A stretch of 64,000 nucleotides of DNA from Planctomycetota bacterium (GTDB lineage: Bacteria > Planctomycetota > Planctomycetia > Pirellulales > Pirellulaceae), in assembly GCA_026692845.1 (NCBI GenBank), contig JAPLNM010000089.1:1-64000 (forward strand). The letters are read 5' to 3'. Both the position numbers and the translations under genes were made by a program. Below, piece after piece: positions 25,724 to 35,815 of this stretch (position 1 is the first letter of the stretch; every line of letters begins with the position of its first letter). The notes under the pieces are model-generated. The model was not told where the DNA came from, did no database searches, and worked only from the letters and a program-made list of their open reading frames with translations.

Positions 25724-28700
25724 ATGTATCGCTTGCTTTCCTTGGCCGTTTTCGTCTTGGGTACTTTGCTTCCGGTTAGCCACGCATCGGGACAGTTTGA
25801 TGGTTGGAGCCACACCGGGTCGATCTTTCTGGTGACGACTCCCGAGGGTGCGAATTTGCCCGAGTCGGCCTCGGAGGAAAACGTTCCGGTACTGATCCAA
25901 CTGCACAAGGACTTCTTCGACTTTACCCGTGCGCAGCCAGCCGGTCAGGATATCCGCTTTTCGGCCAGCGGCACGAATTTGGCTTATCAAATCGACCATT
26001 GGGACGCGGTCGCAGGATCCGCTAGCATCTGGGTTCGAGTGCCTCAGATCCGGGGCAACGCTCGGCAAGAGCTCACGTTGCACTGGGGCAACCCGGACGC
26101 GAAAAGCCAATCCGATGGCAGCGCGGTTTTTGCTGCATCCAACCATTACTTGAGCGTTCTGCACCTTGACGACTCTTTGATCGATGAAGTCGGCAGCGTC
26201 AAGCTTACGAATAGCCAAACGACGCTTCGTTCCGGACGTATCGGTTCGGCTCGGCACTTGGCCAACGGCCAGGGCATCCTATGCGGAGAGAAAATCGAAA
26301 GTTATCCCGTCGGTTCCCAATCGCACTCGACCGAAGCTTGGATCCGCCCGGAGAGATCCAACGGCCGTGTGCTTGGGTGGGGCAATGAGCATGGTCAGGG
26401 CAAGGTCATCATGCATTTCAAAAGCCCGCCTCATGTTGAAATGGAATGCTACTTTTCTGGTGCGAATGTATCGAGCCTGGGCCGAATCCCGCTGAACCAA
26501 TGGACCCACATTCTGCATACTTACGAAAAAGGCAATTCGCGAATCTACGTCAATGGCGAACTGAGCAACACCTCGCAGACAGCCGATGCACCTTTGGCGA
26601 TCAAGTCCCCGGCGCGTTTCTACATCGGTGGTTGGTACAACAACTACGACTATGCGGGCGCTATCGACGAAGTTCGCATCAGCAATGCGGTCCGGTCTGC
26701 CGACTGGGCAAAGCTTCAGTTTGAGAATCAAAAGGAGCTTCAAACCCTTGCCGGTCCGGTCGTACTTCGCGGAGACCGTTTCGGAGTCTCGACCGATCGT
26801 GTGACGATTGCCGAAGGAACGCAAACGAGCATCACCGCAGAAGCACTCGGCGCGCAGAAAATCTACTGGATCCTCGTCGAAGACCAGAAGGAAACGATCG
26901 TTGCTATCGATCGGCTCACGGTTCCATTCGATGCAGGTCGCGTGCAAGGAGACACCCAAGTGACCTTGAGATGCAAAGCCATTTATCCTGAAGGGGTTCG
27001 AACGCGTGACATCGCCATTGCAGTCAAGGAAAAGATACCAGAACCGAACTTTACGCTCGATGCTCCGCGAACCTGGAATGGACGAGACCCCATCGAGGTC
27101 ATCCCGCGTCTAGGCAACCTAGAGGCGATGACGGCTGCTGGGGCAGGTGAACTGAATATCCGATGGGAATCAGGACCCTTTGCCATCCTTCAAGAATCCA
27201 CTCAAGGGAAGCTGCTGCTGAAGCGTTCGCAGCAGAGCGGCACTTTGAGGGTTACTGCAACGATCGACAATGGAGGCCAAAGCGTTTTGCAATCGATCGA
27301 CATCGCTGTTACCGAACCCGATCAAGACGCTTGGACTGACCGTGTCGTTGGCAAGGACGAGAAGCCTCAGGAGGGGCAGTTTTATGCGCGCGATCCGAGC
27401 AATCGAGGCACGCTGTATTACAACGGAAATTTGGATGCAAGCGTGCAGACGAATTCGCCGACGGTGTTCCTGAAACTCTATGCCGATGACCGATTGGTCG
27501 AAACCGTCACGAGCAAGCTTGGGGCGGACGGATCCTATGCCCTTTCGGTGAAGCTATCGGCGGGCCTGATCAAGTACCGAGTCGAATTCGGGGTCGACCA
27601 AGATCGCGTGCTTGCATCGGTCGGTGATATCGTTTGCGGGGACGCTTATTTGATCGATGGCCAGTCCAATGCGCTTGCTACCGACACGTCGGAAAAATCG
27701 CCCGCAGAAACCAGCACATGGATTCGCAGCTATGCGATTGCGTCGCAAAATCCCGGGGGCAAGGCCAACGAGGGAAATCTTTGGGTTTTGCCGGTATGGA
27801 AAGCAGAAAAAGGCCAGCGAGCCGAGCTAGGTTGGTGGGGAATGGAGCTTGCCAAACGACTCGTCGCGAGCCAGAAGGTACCGATCTTCATGATCAATGC
27901 CGCAGTCGGAGGGACCCGCATCGATCAACACCAGCGCAATGCGGCCAATCCGACCGACCTATCGAGCATCTATGGTCGGATGCTTTGGCGTATTGAGCAG
28001 GCGAAACTCACGCATGGGATCCGAGCGATCCTGTGGCATCAGGGGGAGAACGACCAAGGGGCCGATGGACCGACGGGGGGCTTTGGCTGGGAGACTTATC
28101 ATCCCCTATTCCTTCAGATGGCAGCCGGATGGAAGCAGGATTTTCCGAATGTTCACCGTTACTATGTGTTCCAGATTTGGCCGAACTCGTGCAGCATGGG
28201 TGGCCGAAACGGCTCTGGCGATATGCTTAGGGAAAAGCAGCGGACCTTGCCCGAGTTGTTCTCCAAGATGCGGATTCTTTCGACGCTTGGAGTCGAGCCC
28301 GAGGGTGGTTGTCACTTTCCTTTAGAAGGTTGGGGCAAGTTTGCTCAGATGCTCGAACCTCTCATGGAGCGTGATTTCTATGGCAAGGATTCCCAAGGGG
28401 CACTTACAGCCCCTAATCTCAAGCGTGCTGTGCTCGATCCGACGCGTTCGAGCATCGAGCTTGAGTTCGACCAGCCGATTGTCTGGGACGAGCGTCTGGC
28501 GCGAGATTTTTATCTCGACGGGGAAAAGGGAAAGGTGTCCGGTGGAAGCGTTTCGGGAAGAGTGCTTACGCTGCGGCTTGTAGAGCCCACGGAGGCTACC
28601 AAGATCACCTACCTCAAGGAGATCGATTGGAAGCAGGATCGGTTGCTCAAGGGAACCAACGGAATTGCGGCACTGACTTTTTGCAACGTGGGGATGCGCG

Positions 28701-28735
28701 TCGGCAGTCGGGGAGATTCGTCCGATTCCCGGTGA
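25724..28735 (+). CDS. large secreted DUF2341-LamG-SGNH (SASA-type) esterase
   Basis: A 1003-residue exported protein (signal residues 1-24). Residues about 28-115 match DUF2341 (VPVLIQLHKDFFDF ... QELTLHWGNPDA), about 145-335 form a LamG/concanavalin-like domain (STEAWIRPERSNGRVLGWGN, FYIGGWYNNYDYAGAIDEVR), about 350-620 look like Ig-type beta domains, and residues about 635-880 form an SGNH hydrolase of the sialate O-acetylesterase (SASA) type. Catalytic S648 lies in DGQSN, the oxyanion GGT at about 730, WHQGEND at 771-777 and the C-terminal H864 (GGCHFPLEGW). It probably deacetylates extracellular polysaccharide at the surface. Confidence 0.9.
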   Translation: MYRLLSLAVFVLGTLLPVSHASGQFDGWSHTGSIFLVTTPEGANLPESASEENVPVLIQLHKDFFDFTRAQPAGQDIRFSASGTNLAYQIDHWDAVAGSASIWVRVPQIRGNARQELTLHWGNPDAKSQSDGSAVFAASNHYLSVLHLDDSLIDEVGSVKLTNSQTTLRSGRIGSARHLANGQGILCGEKIESYPVGSQSHSTEAWIRPERSNGRVLGWGNEHGQGKVIMHFKSPPHVEMECYFSGANVSSLGRIPLNQWTHILHTYEKGNSRIYVNGELSNTSQTADAPLAIKSPARFYIGGWYNNYDYAGAIDEVRISNAVRSADWAKLQFENQKELQTLAGPVVLRGDRFGVSTDRVTIAEGTQTSITAEALGAQKIYWILVEDQKETIVAIDRLTVPFDAGRVQGDTQVTLRCKAIYPEGVRTRDIAIAVKEKIPEPNFTLDAPRTWNGRDPIEVIPRLGNLEAMTAAGAGELNIRWESGPFAILQESTQGKLLLKRSQQSGTLRVTATIDNGGQSVLQSIDIAVTEPDQDAWTDRVVGKDEKPQEGQFYARDPSNRGTLYYNGNLDASVQTNSPTVFLKLYADDRLVETVTSKLGADGSYALSVKLSAGLIKYRVEFGVDQDRVLASVGDIVCGDAYLIDGQSNALATDTSEKSPAETSTWIRSYAIASQNPGGKANEGNLWVLPVWKAEKGQRAELGWWGMELAKRLVASQKVPIFMINAAVGGTRIDQHQRNAANPTDLSSIYGRMLWRIEQAKLTHGIRAILWHQGENDQGADGPTGGFGWETYHPLFLQMAAGWKQDFPNVHRYYVFQIWPNSCSMGGRNGSGDMLREKQRTLPELFSKMRILSTLGVEPEGGCHFPLEGWGKFAQMLEPLMERDFYGKDSQGALTAPNLKRAVLDPTRSSIELEFDQPIVWDERLARDFYLDGEKGKVSGGSVSGRVLTLRLVEPTEATKITYLKEIDWKQDRLLKGTNGIAALTFCNVGMRVGSRGDSSDSR

Positions 28736-28934
28736 TTGGCTATGGGTGATAGGCTCTCTTTGTGTGGCCTTTGGCAGCGTTCCTATTCCAATAGTCTCCA
28801 ATAGCGAGGAGAAAAGGGTGCCAAAACGCTCTTCGCGGTGCTCTGTTCTTGGCGAATTCTAAGAAGGCATGTATAAAAGGCGATCTTATCGACCAAGTAC
28901 CCCTCGAAATATTGCTCGTCGGAAAGGCCATGCG

Positions 28935-29453
28935 ATGGCGGAATCCAAGAAAAAACCGGATACGGCTTCCAAAGTGGAGAACATATTTGACCTCGACCTT
29001 GTGGGTCGGTTGGTCGAGTTGATGAAGCAGCACGATTTGGGCGAGGTCGATCTTCAGCAAGACGACCAGCGGATTCGGCTCTGCAGTGCGCATGCCTCTG
29101 GGGTGGTTCTTCCTACGGCATACGCGTCTGGACCTGCGAGTGCTCCGAGTGCATCTTCGGCGTCTGCTAGCCCGTCGGCTGGGTCGCCGGCAGAGTCGGA
29201 TGCGGCGCACATTGTGGTCCTCCGATCGCCGATGGTTGGGACCTTTTATTCTAAGCCCAACCCGACATCCAAAGACTTCATCGATGTCGGTTCGACGATC
29301 CAAAACGACACGGTCGTGTGCATCATCGAGGCGATGAAGGTTTTCAACGAAATCCCAGCTGAGATCCGTGGCAAGGTCGTTCAAGTGTTGGCGCGAAATG
29401 AGGAAGCTGTCGACGTGGGCAGGCCGCTCTTTAAGATCGATACCCGAGGCTAA
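28935..29453 (+). CDS. accB: acetyl-CoA carboxylase biotin carboxyl carrier protein
   Basis: A 172-residue carrier protein. The C-terminal biotinyl domain has the EAMK motif with the biotinylated lysine at K135, preceded by the 'thumb'-containing [12 protein letters not shown] region. The middle is an Ala/Ser/Pro-rich linker and the N-terminus ([24 protein letters not shown]) is the usual AccB helix region. ATG 28935 is chosen because GGAAAGG lies 8 bases upstream; an open frame to 28869 gives an Arg-rich extension without support. accC follows after 8 bases. Confidence 0.95.
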   Translation: MAESKKKPDTASKVENIFDLDLVGRLVELMKQHDLGEVDLQQDDQRIRLCSAHASGVVLPTAYASGPASAPSASSASASPSAGSPAESDAAHIVVLRSPMVGTFYSKPNPTSKDFIDVGSTIQNDTVVCIIEAMKVFNEIPAEIRGKVVQVLARNEEAVDVGRPLFKIDTRG

Positions 29454-29461
29454 GGCGCTCT

Positions 29462-30820
29462 ATGTTTAGTCGCGTACTTGTCGCCAACCGTGGCGAAATC
29501 GCTCTGCGTGTGATTCGGGCTTGCAAAGAACTCGGTATTGAAACCGTAGCGATCTTCAGCGAAGCGGACCGAGGCTCGCAGTATCTTGAGCTGGCAGACC
29601 AAGCGTTTTGCGTTGGGTCGGCCAAGTCGATGGATAGTTACCTTCGGATCGATCGTGTCATCGCGGCGGCCGAGTTGGGCAAGGCCGATGCGATCCATCC
29701 CGGATATGGTTTTCTCGCTGAAAATTCGCACTTCAACGAAGTCTGCCGCAGTTGCAATTTTGAGTTCATCGGTCCGAGTCCCGATGCGATGGAGAAGCTT
29801 GGCGATAAAAACACCGCACGAGAAATGGCAATCGCTGCGGGCGTCCCGGTCGTTCCAGGTAGCGATGGCTTGATCGAAAGCGAGGAGGACGCGATCCGAT
29901 CGGCGCGAAAGATCGGTTTCCCGGTCTTGATCAAGGCCACCGCAGGGGGTGGAGGCAAAGGAATGCGTGTCGCGGCCGACGAAGCTTCTTTGCAAAACGC
30001 GGTGGCCCAAGCTCAGACCGAGGCCAAGGCTGCCTTCGGCAACTCTGGTGTTTACCTCGAGCGGTACATCGATAGGCCTCGGCACGTCGAGGTCCAGATC
30101 ATCGCGGACCAACATGGCAGTGTCGTTCACCTTCATGAGCGCGATTGTTCGGTCCAACGTCGGCATCAAAAGCTGATCGAAGAGAGCCCATCGCCTCGTC
30201 TTCCCGAAGCGACGCGTAAAGCCATGTGCGACGCTGCGGTTCGCATGGTCAAACAAGCGAATTATTACAATGCTGCGACCGTAGAGTTCATCGTCGACCA
30301 GCAAGACGATTTCTACTTTATCGAGGTCAACGCTCGCATTCAGGTCGAGCATCCGGTGAGCGAAATGATCTCCGGGGTCGACTTGATCAAAACCCAAATC
30401 CTCGTTGCCGCCGGACAAAAGCTTGCGTTTGCGCAAAACGATATCAAGCCCCGTGGGGCGGCCATCGAGTGTCGGATCAACGCCGAGGATCCCGATCGCA
30501 ATTTTCAGCCTTGTCCTGGGAAAATCCAAACGATGTATCTTCCTGGAGGTTTCGGCGTTCGGGTCGACTCCCATGCGCATGCAGGCTACAGCGTCCCGCC
30601 GCACTACGACTCGATGATCGCCAAGCTCATCGTCCATCGCGAGACACGCGACGAAGCCATCGTGACGATGCAACGGGCCTTGAGCGAACTTCGCATCACA
30701 GGGATCAAGACCACGGCAGGCTTCCATAAGACCGTATTGGCCCAGCCTGAGTTTGTCCAAGGGACAGTCGATACCAAGTGGGTCGAGCGCGTCTTGCTGC
30801 CTCGACTTCAGAACAAGTAA
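29462..30820 (+). CDS. accC: biotin carboxylase subunit of acetyl-CoA carboxylase
   Basis: A 452-residue enzyme of normal length that carboxylates biotin on AccB using ATP and bicarbonate, the first step of fatty-acid synthesis. Visible features: N-terminal [20 protein letters not shown], the ATP-grasp glycine loop [12 protein letters not shown], the [18 protein letters not shown] catalytic stretch, [16 protein letters not shown] metal-binding motif and [12 protein letters not shown]-like region ([13 protein letters not shown]). Operon with accB upstream and a TauE/SafE transporter 10 bases downstream. Confidence 0.97.
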   Translation: MFSRVLVANRGEIALRVIRACKELGIETVAIFSEADRGSQYLELADQAFCVGSAKSMDSYLRIDRVIAAAELGKADAIHPGYGFLAENSHFNEVCRSCNFEFIGPSPDAMEKLGDKNTAREMAIAAGVPVVPGSDGLIESEEDAIRSARKIGFPVLIKATAGGGGKGMRVAADEASLQNAVAQAQTEAKAAFGNSGVYLERYIDRPRHVEVQIIADQHGSVVHLHERDCSVQRRHQKLIEESPSPRLPEATRKAMCDAAVRMVKQANYYNAATVEFIVDQQDDFYFIEVNARIQVEHPVSEMISGVDLIKTQILVAAGQKLAFAQNDIKPRGAAIECRINAEDPDRNFQPCPGKIQTMYLPGGFGVRVDSHAHAGYSVPPHYDSMIAKLIVHRETRDEAIVTMQRALSELRITGIKTTAGFHKTVLAQPEFVQGTVDTKWVERVLLPRLQNK

Positions 30821-30830
30821 ACGGCTTGGT

Positions 30831-31565
30831 ATGGATTTCACAAGCGACCTGTGGCTCTGCTTGGCGGTAGCATTGGTCGCTTGGCTCTATTCAAGCGTCG
30901 GGCACGCTGGGGCTTCTGGGTACATCGCCTTGATGACCTTAGCGGGAATGGCTCCTGAGCGGATCAAACCACTCGCGTTGCTTTTGAATATTTTGGTTGC
31001 AACGATCGCTTCGGTTCAGTTCTACCGAGCGGGTCATTTTTCGTGGGAGCTATTTTGGCCCATTGCGCTCTTGGCACCTGCGATGGCTTTTCTCGGAGGC
31101 TACTACAGGTTGCCCTTGGAGTGGTTCAAGATCCTCCTTGGAGTCGTCTTGGCCGCCTCGGCACTGTGGCTTTTGAGTCCGATCAAGCATGAGGAGAAGG
31201 TGGTCGAAGCGTCCAAGCCTTTTGCGATTGGGCTTGGAGCCTGCTTGGGTTTTCTTAGCGGATTGACAGGGACAGGAGGGGGGATTTATTTAACGCCGCT
31301 GCTGTTGTTTTTGGGATGGGCCAAGACCAAGACTGCCTCGGCCGTATCGGCGGTTTTCATCATGGTCAATTCGATAGCAGGGCTTGCCGGGGTGGCCAGT
31401 TCAGGCACACCGATGCCGCAGGGTTGGGTTTTGCTTGCGATTGCCGTGGTTGTTGGTGGGAGCATCGGTGCGACGCTCGGAAGCTTCCGGTTCCCAGTGG
31501 GCTTGGCCAGGATCTTGTTGTCGATGGTCATGAGCATTGCAGCGGCGAAACTGCTATTGGGTTGA
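30831..31565 (+). CDS. TauE/SafE family membrane transporter
   Basis: A 244-residue integral membrane protein with about eight hydrophobic helices. The two family half-motifs are visible: SSVGHAGASGYIALM near residue 20 and GFLSGLTGTGGGIYLTPLLL near residue 145, marking the inverted duplication of TauE/SafE anion exporters. ATG 30831 gives a normal length; the frame open upstream overlaps accC and is not needed. It is placed directly behind accBC, an unusual neighbour. Substrates in the family include sulfite and organosulfonates; here unknown. Confidence 0.88.
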   Translation: MDFTSDLWLCLAVALVAWLYSSVGHAGASGYIALMTLAGMAPERIKPLALLLNILVATIASVQFYRAGHFSWELFWPIALLAPAMAFLGGYYRLPLEWFKILLGVVLAASALWLLSPIKHEEKVVEASKPFAIGLGACLGFLSGLTGTGGGIYLTPLLLFLGWAKTKTASAVSAVFIMVNSIAGLAGVASSGTPMPQGWVLLAIAVVVGGSIGATLGSFRFPVGLARILLSMVMSIAAAKLLLG

Positions 31566-31664
31566 TCGGCACGGGTGCAACTTGCAGCGATCATTGCATG
31601 GAGTACACTTGGTGTCCTGGTCCCTGGTGTGGTTTCGACTGACGGTTCTTTAGACATTCGAGCT

Positions 31665-33359
31665 ATGAAGAATTCTATTTGCTTGATAGCGGTCCTGCCT
31701 CGGTTGTTTGCCATCGCGTCGGTAAAGTGCATGGTGGTCTGTTTGCTTGTAGCGATCGCTTCTGGGCATGGCCGCCTGACGGCGCAGGAAGCTTCCTTGC
31801 AGGGGATTGGCTCGCAGGGTATTGGCTCGCAGGGTATCACCTCGCAGATCGACCGGCGGATTGCTTTGGGCTATAGCAAAGCGTCGATTGTTCCGGCGGA
31901 GATTTGCACCGACGAGCAGTTTGTCCGTCGTTTGTATCTGGACATTGCCGGGCGTATTCCGACACTTGCCGAGCGAGCGTCGTTTATCGAGGATCGGTCA
32001 GCGACCAAGCGTCTTGATTGGATCGACCGATTGCTTGTCGGCGAGGACTACGTCCAAAATTTTGCGGATACGTTCGATACGTTGCTGATGGGCCGAGCCT
32101 CACGCGGCAAGATGGGGGAGCGCCAGAACCACTGGCGACCTTATTTGGAGGATGTCTTTCGCAGCAACCGGCCTTGGGATCAAGTCGCCCGGGAGATTCT
32201 TTTGGCCAGGCCCGAGGGTGCTCGGCAGGCTGGTGCGGTGTGGTTTCTTTACGAGCGGAACGACAATGCCCAAGCGATTGCCGAAGCGGTAGCTCCAGCA
32301 TTTTTTGGGATCCGAATCGATTGCGCGCAGTGCCACGACCACATGATCGCCACGGAGATCCATCAGCAGCACTATTGGGGTTTGGTCGCCTTCTTCAATC
32401 GCAGCAAGAACGCAAAGACCAATGCTGGGCCGAGGCTCAGCGAATCGGCCATTGGAGGTTTTTCCGAATTTGCGAATATTTACGGTTCGAGCTATCCGAA
32501 CTTGCTGACGTTTTACGAATCCAAGACGATCGACGAAACCCGACCGGAGAAAGACGCCAAGCAAGAGGATAGTCAGGAGCTGTATCTTCCGGCAACGAAT
32601 CCTGAGGATCCGCGGATACCGAAGTTCTCACGGCGTGAAAAGTTCGTCGAAGAGATCCTCAATGGTCATCCGCGATTTGCCAAAGCCTTCGTCAATCGGA
32701 TTTGGGCGATGCTCATGGGGCGCGGAATCGTACACCCTTATGATCAGATGGATTCGGTCCATGCTCCATCCGATTCGGAGTTGCTCGATGGGTTGGCCGA
32801 GGAGTTTATCGACTCAGGCTATGACATTCGAGGATTGGTTCGGGGGATTCTCGCGGCTCGTCCGTATCAACTCGGATCGCTTCGCCCGGCCGGTGCAGAA
32901 GACCCCTCAAGGTTTGCTTGGTCGATCGAGCGGCCGTTGACTGCCGAGCAGCTTGGTCGTTCGCTCCAAATCGCGTTGTTTCAAAGTGCCAGCAAGGATC
33001 ATGCGTGCATTGCCGATCTGCGAGATCGGATGCCTGAGGTACTTCCTGAAACGTTCGTCACCGATGTCGGGGACGCGTTGTTCTTGACGAACAATCCCAA
33101 GATTCAGCAGATGATACTCGAAGCAAGCAAGCAGGACGGATTGGTTGCCAAGTTGGCTTTGAGGGAAGATACCAGGGCTGCTGTCGACGAGATGTTCCAT
33201 GCGATTCTCGGGCGATCTGCAGAGCAAACCGAGCTTGATACCGTGCTAGAGTTTGTTCAGGCGCGACTGGCCAAGCGTCCTGCGATCGAACCGATATCGG
33301 TTTGGCAGAGTGCTGTATGGGCGGTGTTGACCTCTGCAGAATTCCGTTTCAATCACTAA
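31665..33359 (+). CDS. DUF1549/DUF1553 domain protein (second locus)
   Basis: A 564-residue exported protein (signal residues about 20-45, ending GRLTAQ). DUF1549 covers about residues 60-250 with LYLDIAGRIPTLAERASFIED and the CxxCH motif DCAQCHDHM; DUF1553 follows (KFVEEILNGHPRFAKAFVNR, MGRGIVHPYDQMDSVHAPSD). It lacks the cytochrome-like and Ig-like N-terminal part of the 22584-24815 homologue. A 15-bp repeat after the signal peptide encodes GIGSQGIGSQGITSQ. The stop codon lies in a 14-bp repeat array shared with the gap before DUF1501. Confidence 0.9.
   Translation: MKNSICLIAVLPRLFAIASVKCMVVCLLVAIASGHGRLTAQEASLQGIGSQGIGSQGITSQIDRRIALGYSKASIVPAEICTDEQFVRRLYLDIAGRIPTLAERASFIEDRSATKRLDWIDRLLVGEDYVQNFADTFDTLLMGRASRGKMGERQNHWRPYLEDVFRSNRPWDQVAREILLARPEGARQAGAVWFLYERNDNAQAIAEAVAPAFFGIRIDCAQCHDHMIATEIHQQHYWGLVAFFNRSKNAKTNAGPRLSESAIGGFSEFANIYGSSYPNLLTFYESKTIDETRPEKDAKQEDSQELYLPATNPEDPRIPKFSRREKFVEEILNGHPRFAKAFVNRIWAMLMGRGIVHPYDQMDSVHAPSDSELLDGLAEEFIDSGYDIRGLVRGILAARPYQLGSLRPAGAEDPSRFAWSIERPLTAEQLGRSLQIALFQSASKDHACIADLRDRMPEVLPETFVTDVGDALFLTNNPKIQQMILEASKQDGLVAKLALREDTRAAVDEMFHAILGRSAEQTELDTVLEFVQARLAKRPAIEPISVWQSAVWAVLTSAEFRFNH
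31800..31844 (+). repeat. 15-bp in-frame tandem repeat, three units
   Basis: CAGGGGATTGGCTCG, CAGGGTATTGGCTCG and CAGGGTATCACCTCG run head to tail and encode QGIGS-type pentapeptides just past the signal peptide of the DUF1549/1553 protein. Confidence 0.85.
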
Positions 33360-33401
33360 GTTTCAATCACAAAGTTTCAATCACAAAGTTTCAATCACCA
33401 G
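33346..33401 (+). repeat. 14-bp tandem repeat, four units, spanning a stop codon
   Basis: GTTTCAATCACTAA (33346-33359, includes the TAA stop), then GTTTCAATCACAAA twice and a last GTTTCAATCACC. It fills the space between the DUF1549/1553 stop and the ribosome binding site of the DUF1501 gene. Confidence 0.9.
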
Positions 33402-33413
33402 GGAGCCAACGGC

Positions 33414-34733
33414 GTGGTCCGACGACAAGATTGCGGGAGTCCGGAGCATCAGGCCCATCGGCGGTTGTTTCTTCAGGGTTCGATGGCCGCCGGGGTCGCC
33501 TCGGTGGCGAGCTTCAACGGGCTTTTCTCGATCCCGACTTTGGCCCAAGAGACCAAGAAGCAGGGCAAGAAGTGCATCTTGCTTTGGCTTTGTGGGGCGC
33601 CGAGTCAATTCGAGACATGGGATCCGAAGCCTGGTACGATAACCGGTGGTCCGTTTGGATCCATAGCCACTTCATTGCCAGGGATACGGATCAGTTCCTT
33701 GATGCCCCGGTGTGCGACGATCATGGATAAGCTTGCGGTGATCCGCTCGATGAGTACCGAGCCGAGCGAGCATTTTCAGGGGATCGACGTATTGACGCGG
33801 GGCGAGGCGCCCCGTCCCCCGTTTACGCGTCCGATTCTAGGTTCGGTCGTCGCCGAGCAGCTCGGTCAGCTCGACAGTCCGGTCCCACAGTTTGTCTTGC
33901 TGGATCCTTGTCCTGAGGGTAACGAGTTCAAGTCGTTCAAGGCTGGGAATTGGGCTGGATGGCTCGGTGCCGAGTATGGTCCGGTACGCTCGGGGGGTGA
34001 GTATGCGATACCGGATCTTCTACGACCCGAGTCATTGGCCCAGGTCGACCATGAGGATCGAGAGGCGTTGCGGAACTTTCTGAGTCGCAAGTATCAGAAC
34101 GAGCAGCGGAGCCAAGCGGCGGCGGGCTACAATGCCGCGTTTGATCGGGTTCGAGGGCTCATGAGTTGTGCACCCCTTTTTGATCTCGACACGCTCCCTG
34201 CGGCCGATCGAGAGCGTTATGGACCGGGGGCCTTTGCACAGCATGCGCTTCAGGCTCGCCACTTGATCGAGAACGGATCGACGTTTGTGATGGTTGCCAA
34301 CGGGATGCCTTGGGACAACCATGTCTTTCAGCATGAGATGCATCAGATGCTAGTGCCTGAAATGGATAATGTCCTGTTTCAGTTGGTGACCGATTTAGAG
34401 CAGCGGGGGATGCTTGAAGATACGCTTGTGATCGCCATGGGTGAGTTTGGCCGGACCCCTTGGCTCAACGAGGCACGGGGTCGCGATCATTACTCGAAGG
34501 CTTGGAGTATGGCGATGGCTGGTGGAGGGATTCGCGGAGGGGTGGTCGTTGGGAATACCGACCCGATGGGTTTTGAGGTAACCGAAAATGCGATCGACAA
34601 TCGCCGATTGTTTGCGACGATTTTCAAGACGCTTGGGATCGATGGCAACGAGCAGTACGACTTGCCGGACTTACCGACGTTCCACCGAGTCGAGGGGAAT
34701 GTGCAGCCTATCGAAGAACTTTTGATCGGCTGA
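33414..34733 (+). CDS. DUF1501 domain-containing protein (second locus)
   Basis: A 439-residue DUF1501 protein with a twin-arginine-like start (HRRLFLQGSMAAGVASVASF). Family motifs: KCILLWLCGAPSQFETWDPK, RSMSTEPSEHFQGIDVLTRG, GMPWDNHVFQHEMHQ and AMGEFGRTPWLNEARGRDHY. The GTG start at 33414 is supported by AGGGAG 8 bases upstream. It repeats the DUF1549-DUF1501 pairing of the 21.3-24.8 kb locus, though the two loci are clearly diverged. A WD40-like gene follows after 21 bases. Confidence 0.92.
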   Translation: MVRRQDCGSPEHQAHRRLFLQGSMAAGVASVASFNGLFSIPTLAQETKKQGKKCILLWLCGAPSQFETWDPKPGTITGGPFGSIATSLPGIRISSLMPRCATIMDKLAVIRSMSTEPSEHFQGIDVLTRGEAPRPPFTRPILGSVVAEQLGQLDSPVPQFVLLDPCPEGNEFKSFKAGNWAGWLGAEYGPVRSGGEYAIPDLLRPESLAQVDHEDREALRNFLSRKYQNEQRSQAAAGYNAAFDRVRGLMSCAPLFDLDTLPAADRERYGPGAFAQHALQARHLIENGSTFVMVANGMPWDNHVFQHEMHQMLVPEMDNVLFQLVTDLEQRGMLEDTLVIAMGEFGRTPWLNEARGRDHYSKAWSMAMAGGGIRGGVVVGNTDPMGFEVTENAIDNRRLFATIFKTLGIDGNEQYDLPDLPTFHRVEGNVQPIEELLIG

Positions 34734-34754
34734 TCGATCGGATCCTTTGGAGCG

Positions 34755-35516
34755 ATGATGCAAAAGACAATTACACGAATCCATGATTTCAAGCTTCCGA
34801 CGGCCATTCTTGGAGCCTGCTTACTGGAGGATCACAACCAGATGGTCGCCGCTTGCATGGATGGCATCTACCGTGTCGACCTGAGCACCAAATCGCATCA
34901 ACGGATTGCGGAGCATGATAGTTATGCCAGTTCGGCAGTGTTCCTACCCGAGGCTCGAATGTTTGTCACGGGTGGATACGACGGCAAGCTCAAGTGGTTT
35001 TCGGCGCAGGACAACGCATTGGTACGGGAGCAACAGGTCCACTCTTTTTGGTCTTGGGATTTGGCTCTGAGTGCCGATGGGCGTTGGTTGGCAAGTGTCA
35101 CCGGGCAGTACTTGGCGGGCGACTACAAGTACGCGCCGGCCAAGGAGACCGAGCCTTCGGTCAAGATCCTCGATGCTTCCGATGGCCGAGTGGCTTATAG
35201 TCTACCGCATACGCCTTCGGTGCAATCGGTTGTTTTCAGTCACGATAGCCAATGGGTAGCGGCTGGGAATTTAATGGGTCAAGTGCGGGTTTGGGATGTA
35301 GCAACCGGCGCGCAGGTTGGTGGGTTTGAATCCAAGGATTTCACCAGTTGGGGGATCATCAAGAGCCACTGTTATCTCGGCGGTATTTTTGCGATGGAGT
35401 TTACGCCTGACAATCAGGAGTTGATCGTTTGCGGGATGGGGGATATGCGGGACCCCATGGCGGGCAATGGCAAGCAGTTATGGCAGCGCTGGAATTGGAA
35501 AGAGTCCAAGCTATGA
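34755..35516 (+). pseudogene. WD40-repeat protein, N-terminal part of a frameshifted gene
   Basis: Residues 1-253 of a WD40-type propeller: CLLEDHNQMVAACMDGIYRVD, FVTGGYDGKLKWFSAQDN, DLALSADGRWLASVTG, VVFSHDSQWVAAGNLMGQVRVWD. The frame ends at TGA 35514-35516 right after WNWKESKL, while a propeller-like continuation runs on in the +1 frame to 35787. A net 2-nt loss (or 1-nt gain) near 35510 explains this. It may be real decay, a sequencing error or, less likely, recoding. It lies 21 bases behind DUF1501, and WD40 proteins are frequent partners of these genes in planctomycetes. Confidence 0.7.
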
Positions 35517-35787
35517 GGGGCTCATGGAAGCGCTTTGCATGCATCCTACCAACGAGAGTTTTGTCATGGGGGGAAGGTTGCGAGGTGGGGACTGGAACGG
35601 GGCTCTTTTCGATCTTGCAAGTGGCGAGCGCCTCGGGACGATCAAATCGGGATATCGCATCACCGAGTTCCTCTTCAACACGCGAGGCGAGTTGATCGTC
35701 GTTGGGGGGCAAGGCCAACCGGGTAAGAACGACCAGGGGAAATTTTCCGATTTTGGTCGTGTTGAAGTGTACGAGATCAAGAGTTGA
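35510..35787 (+). pseudogene. WD40-repeat protein, C-terminal part in the +1 frame
   Basis: Reading YEGLMEALCMHPTNESFVMG, then GRLRGGDWNGALFDLASGER, GTIKSGYRITEFLFNTRGEL and the terminal VEVYEIKS. The sequence shows the same blade pattern as the preceding frame and completes its propeller. An internal ATG (35524) could start a separate 87-residue product, but no propeller of that size would fold alone. See the frame break at about 35510. Confidence 0.65.
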
Positions 35788-35815
35788 TTCGAAAACTGAT
35801 TAGGTAGATCTAAGG

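Noticed and set aside
29450-30841. 463-codon open frame antisense to accC
   Set aside because: accC is intact and fully conserved; the antisense frame is open because of codon bias and encodes no recognisable domain.
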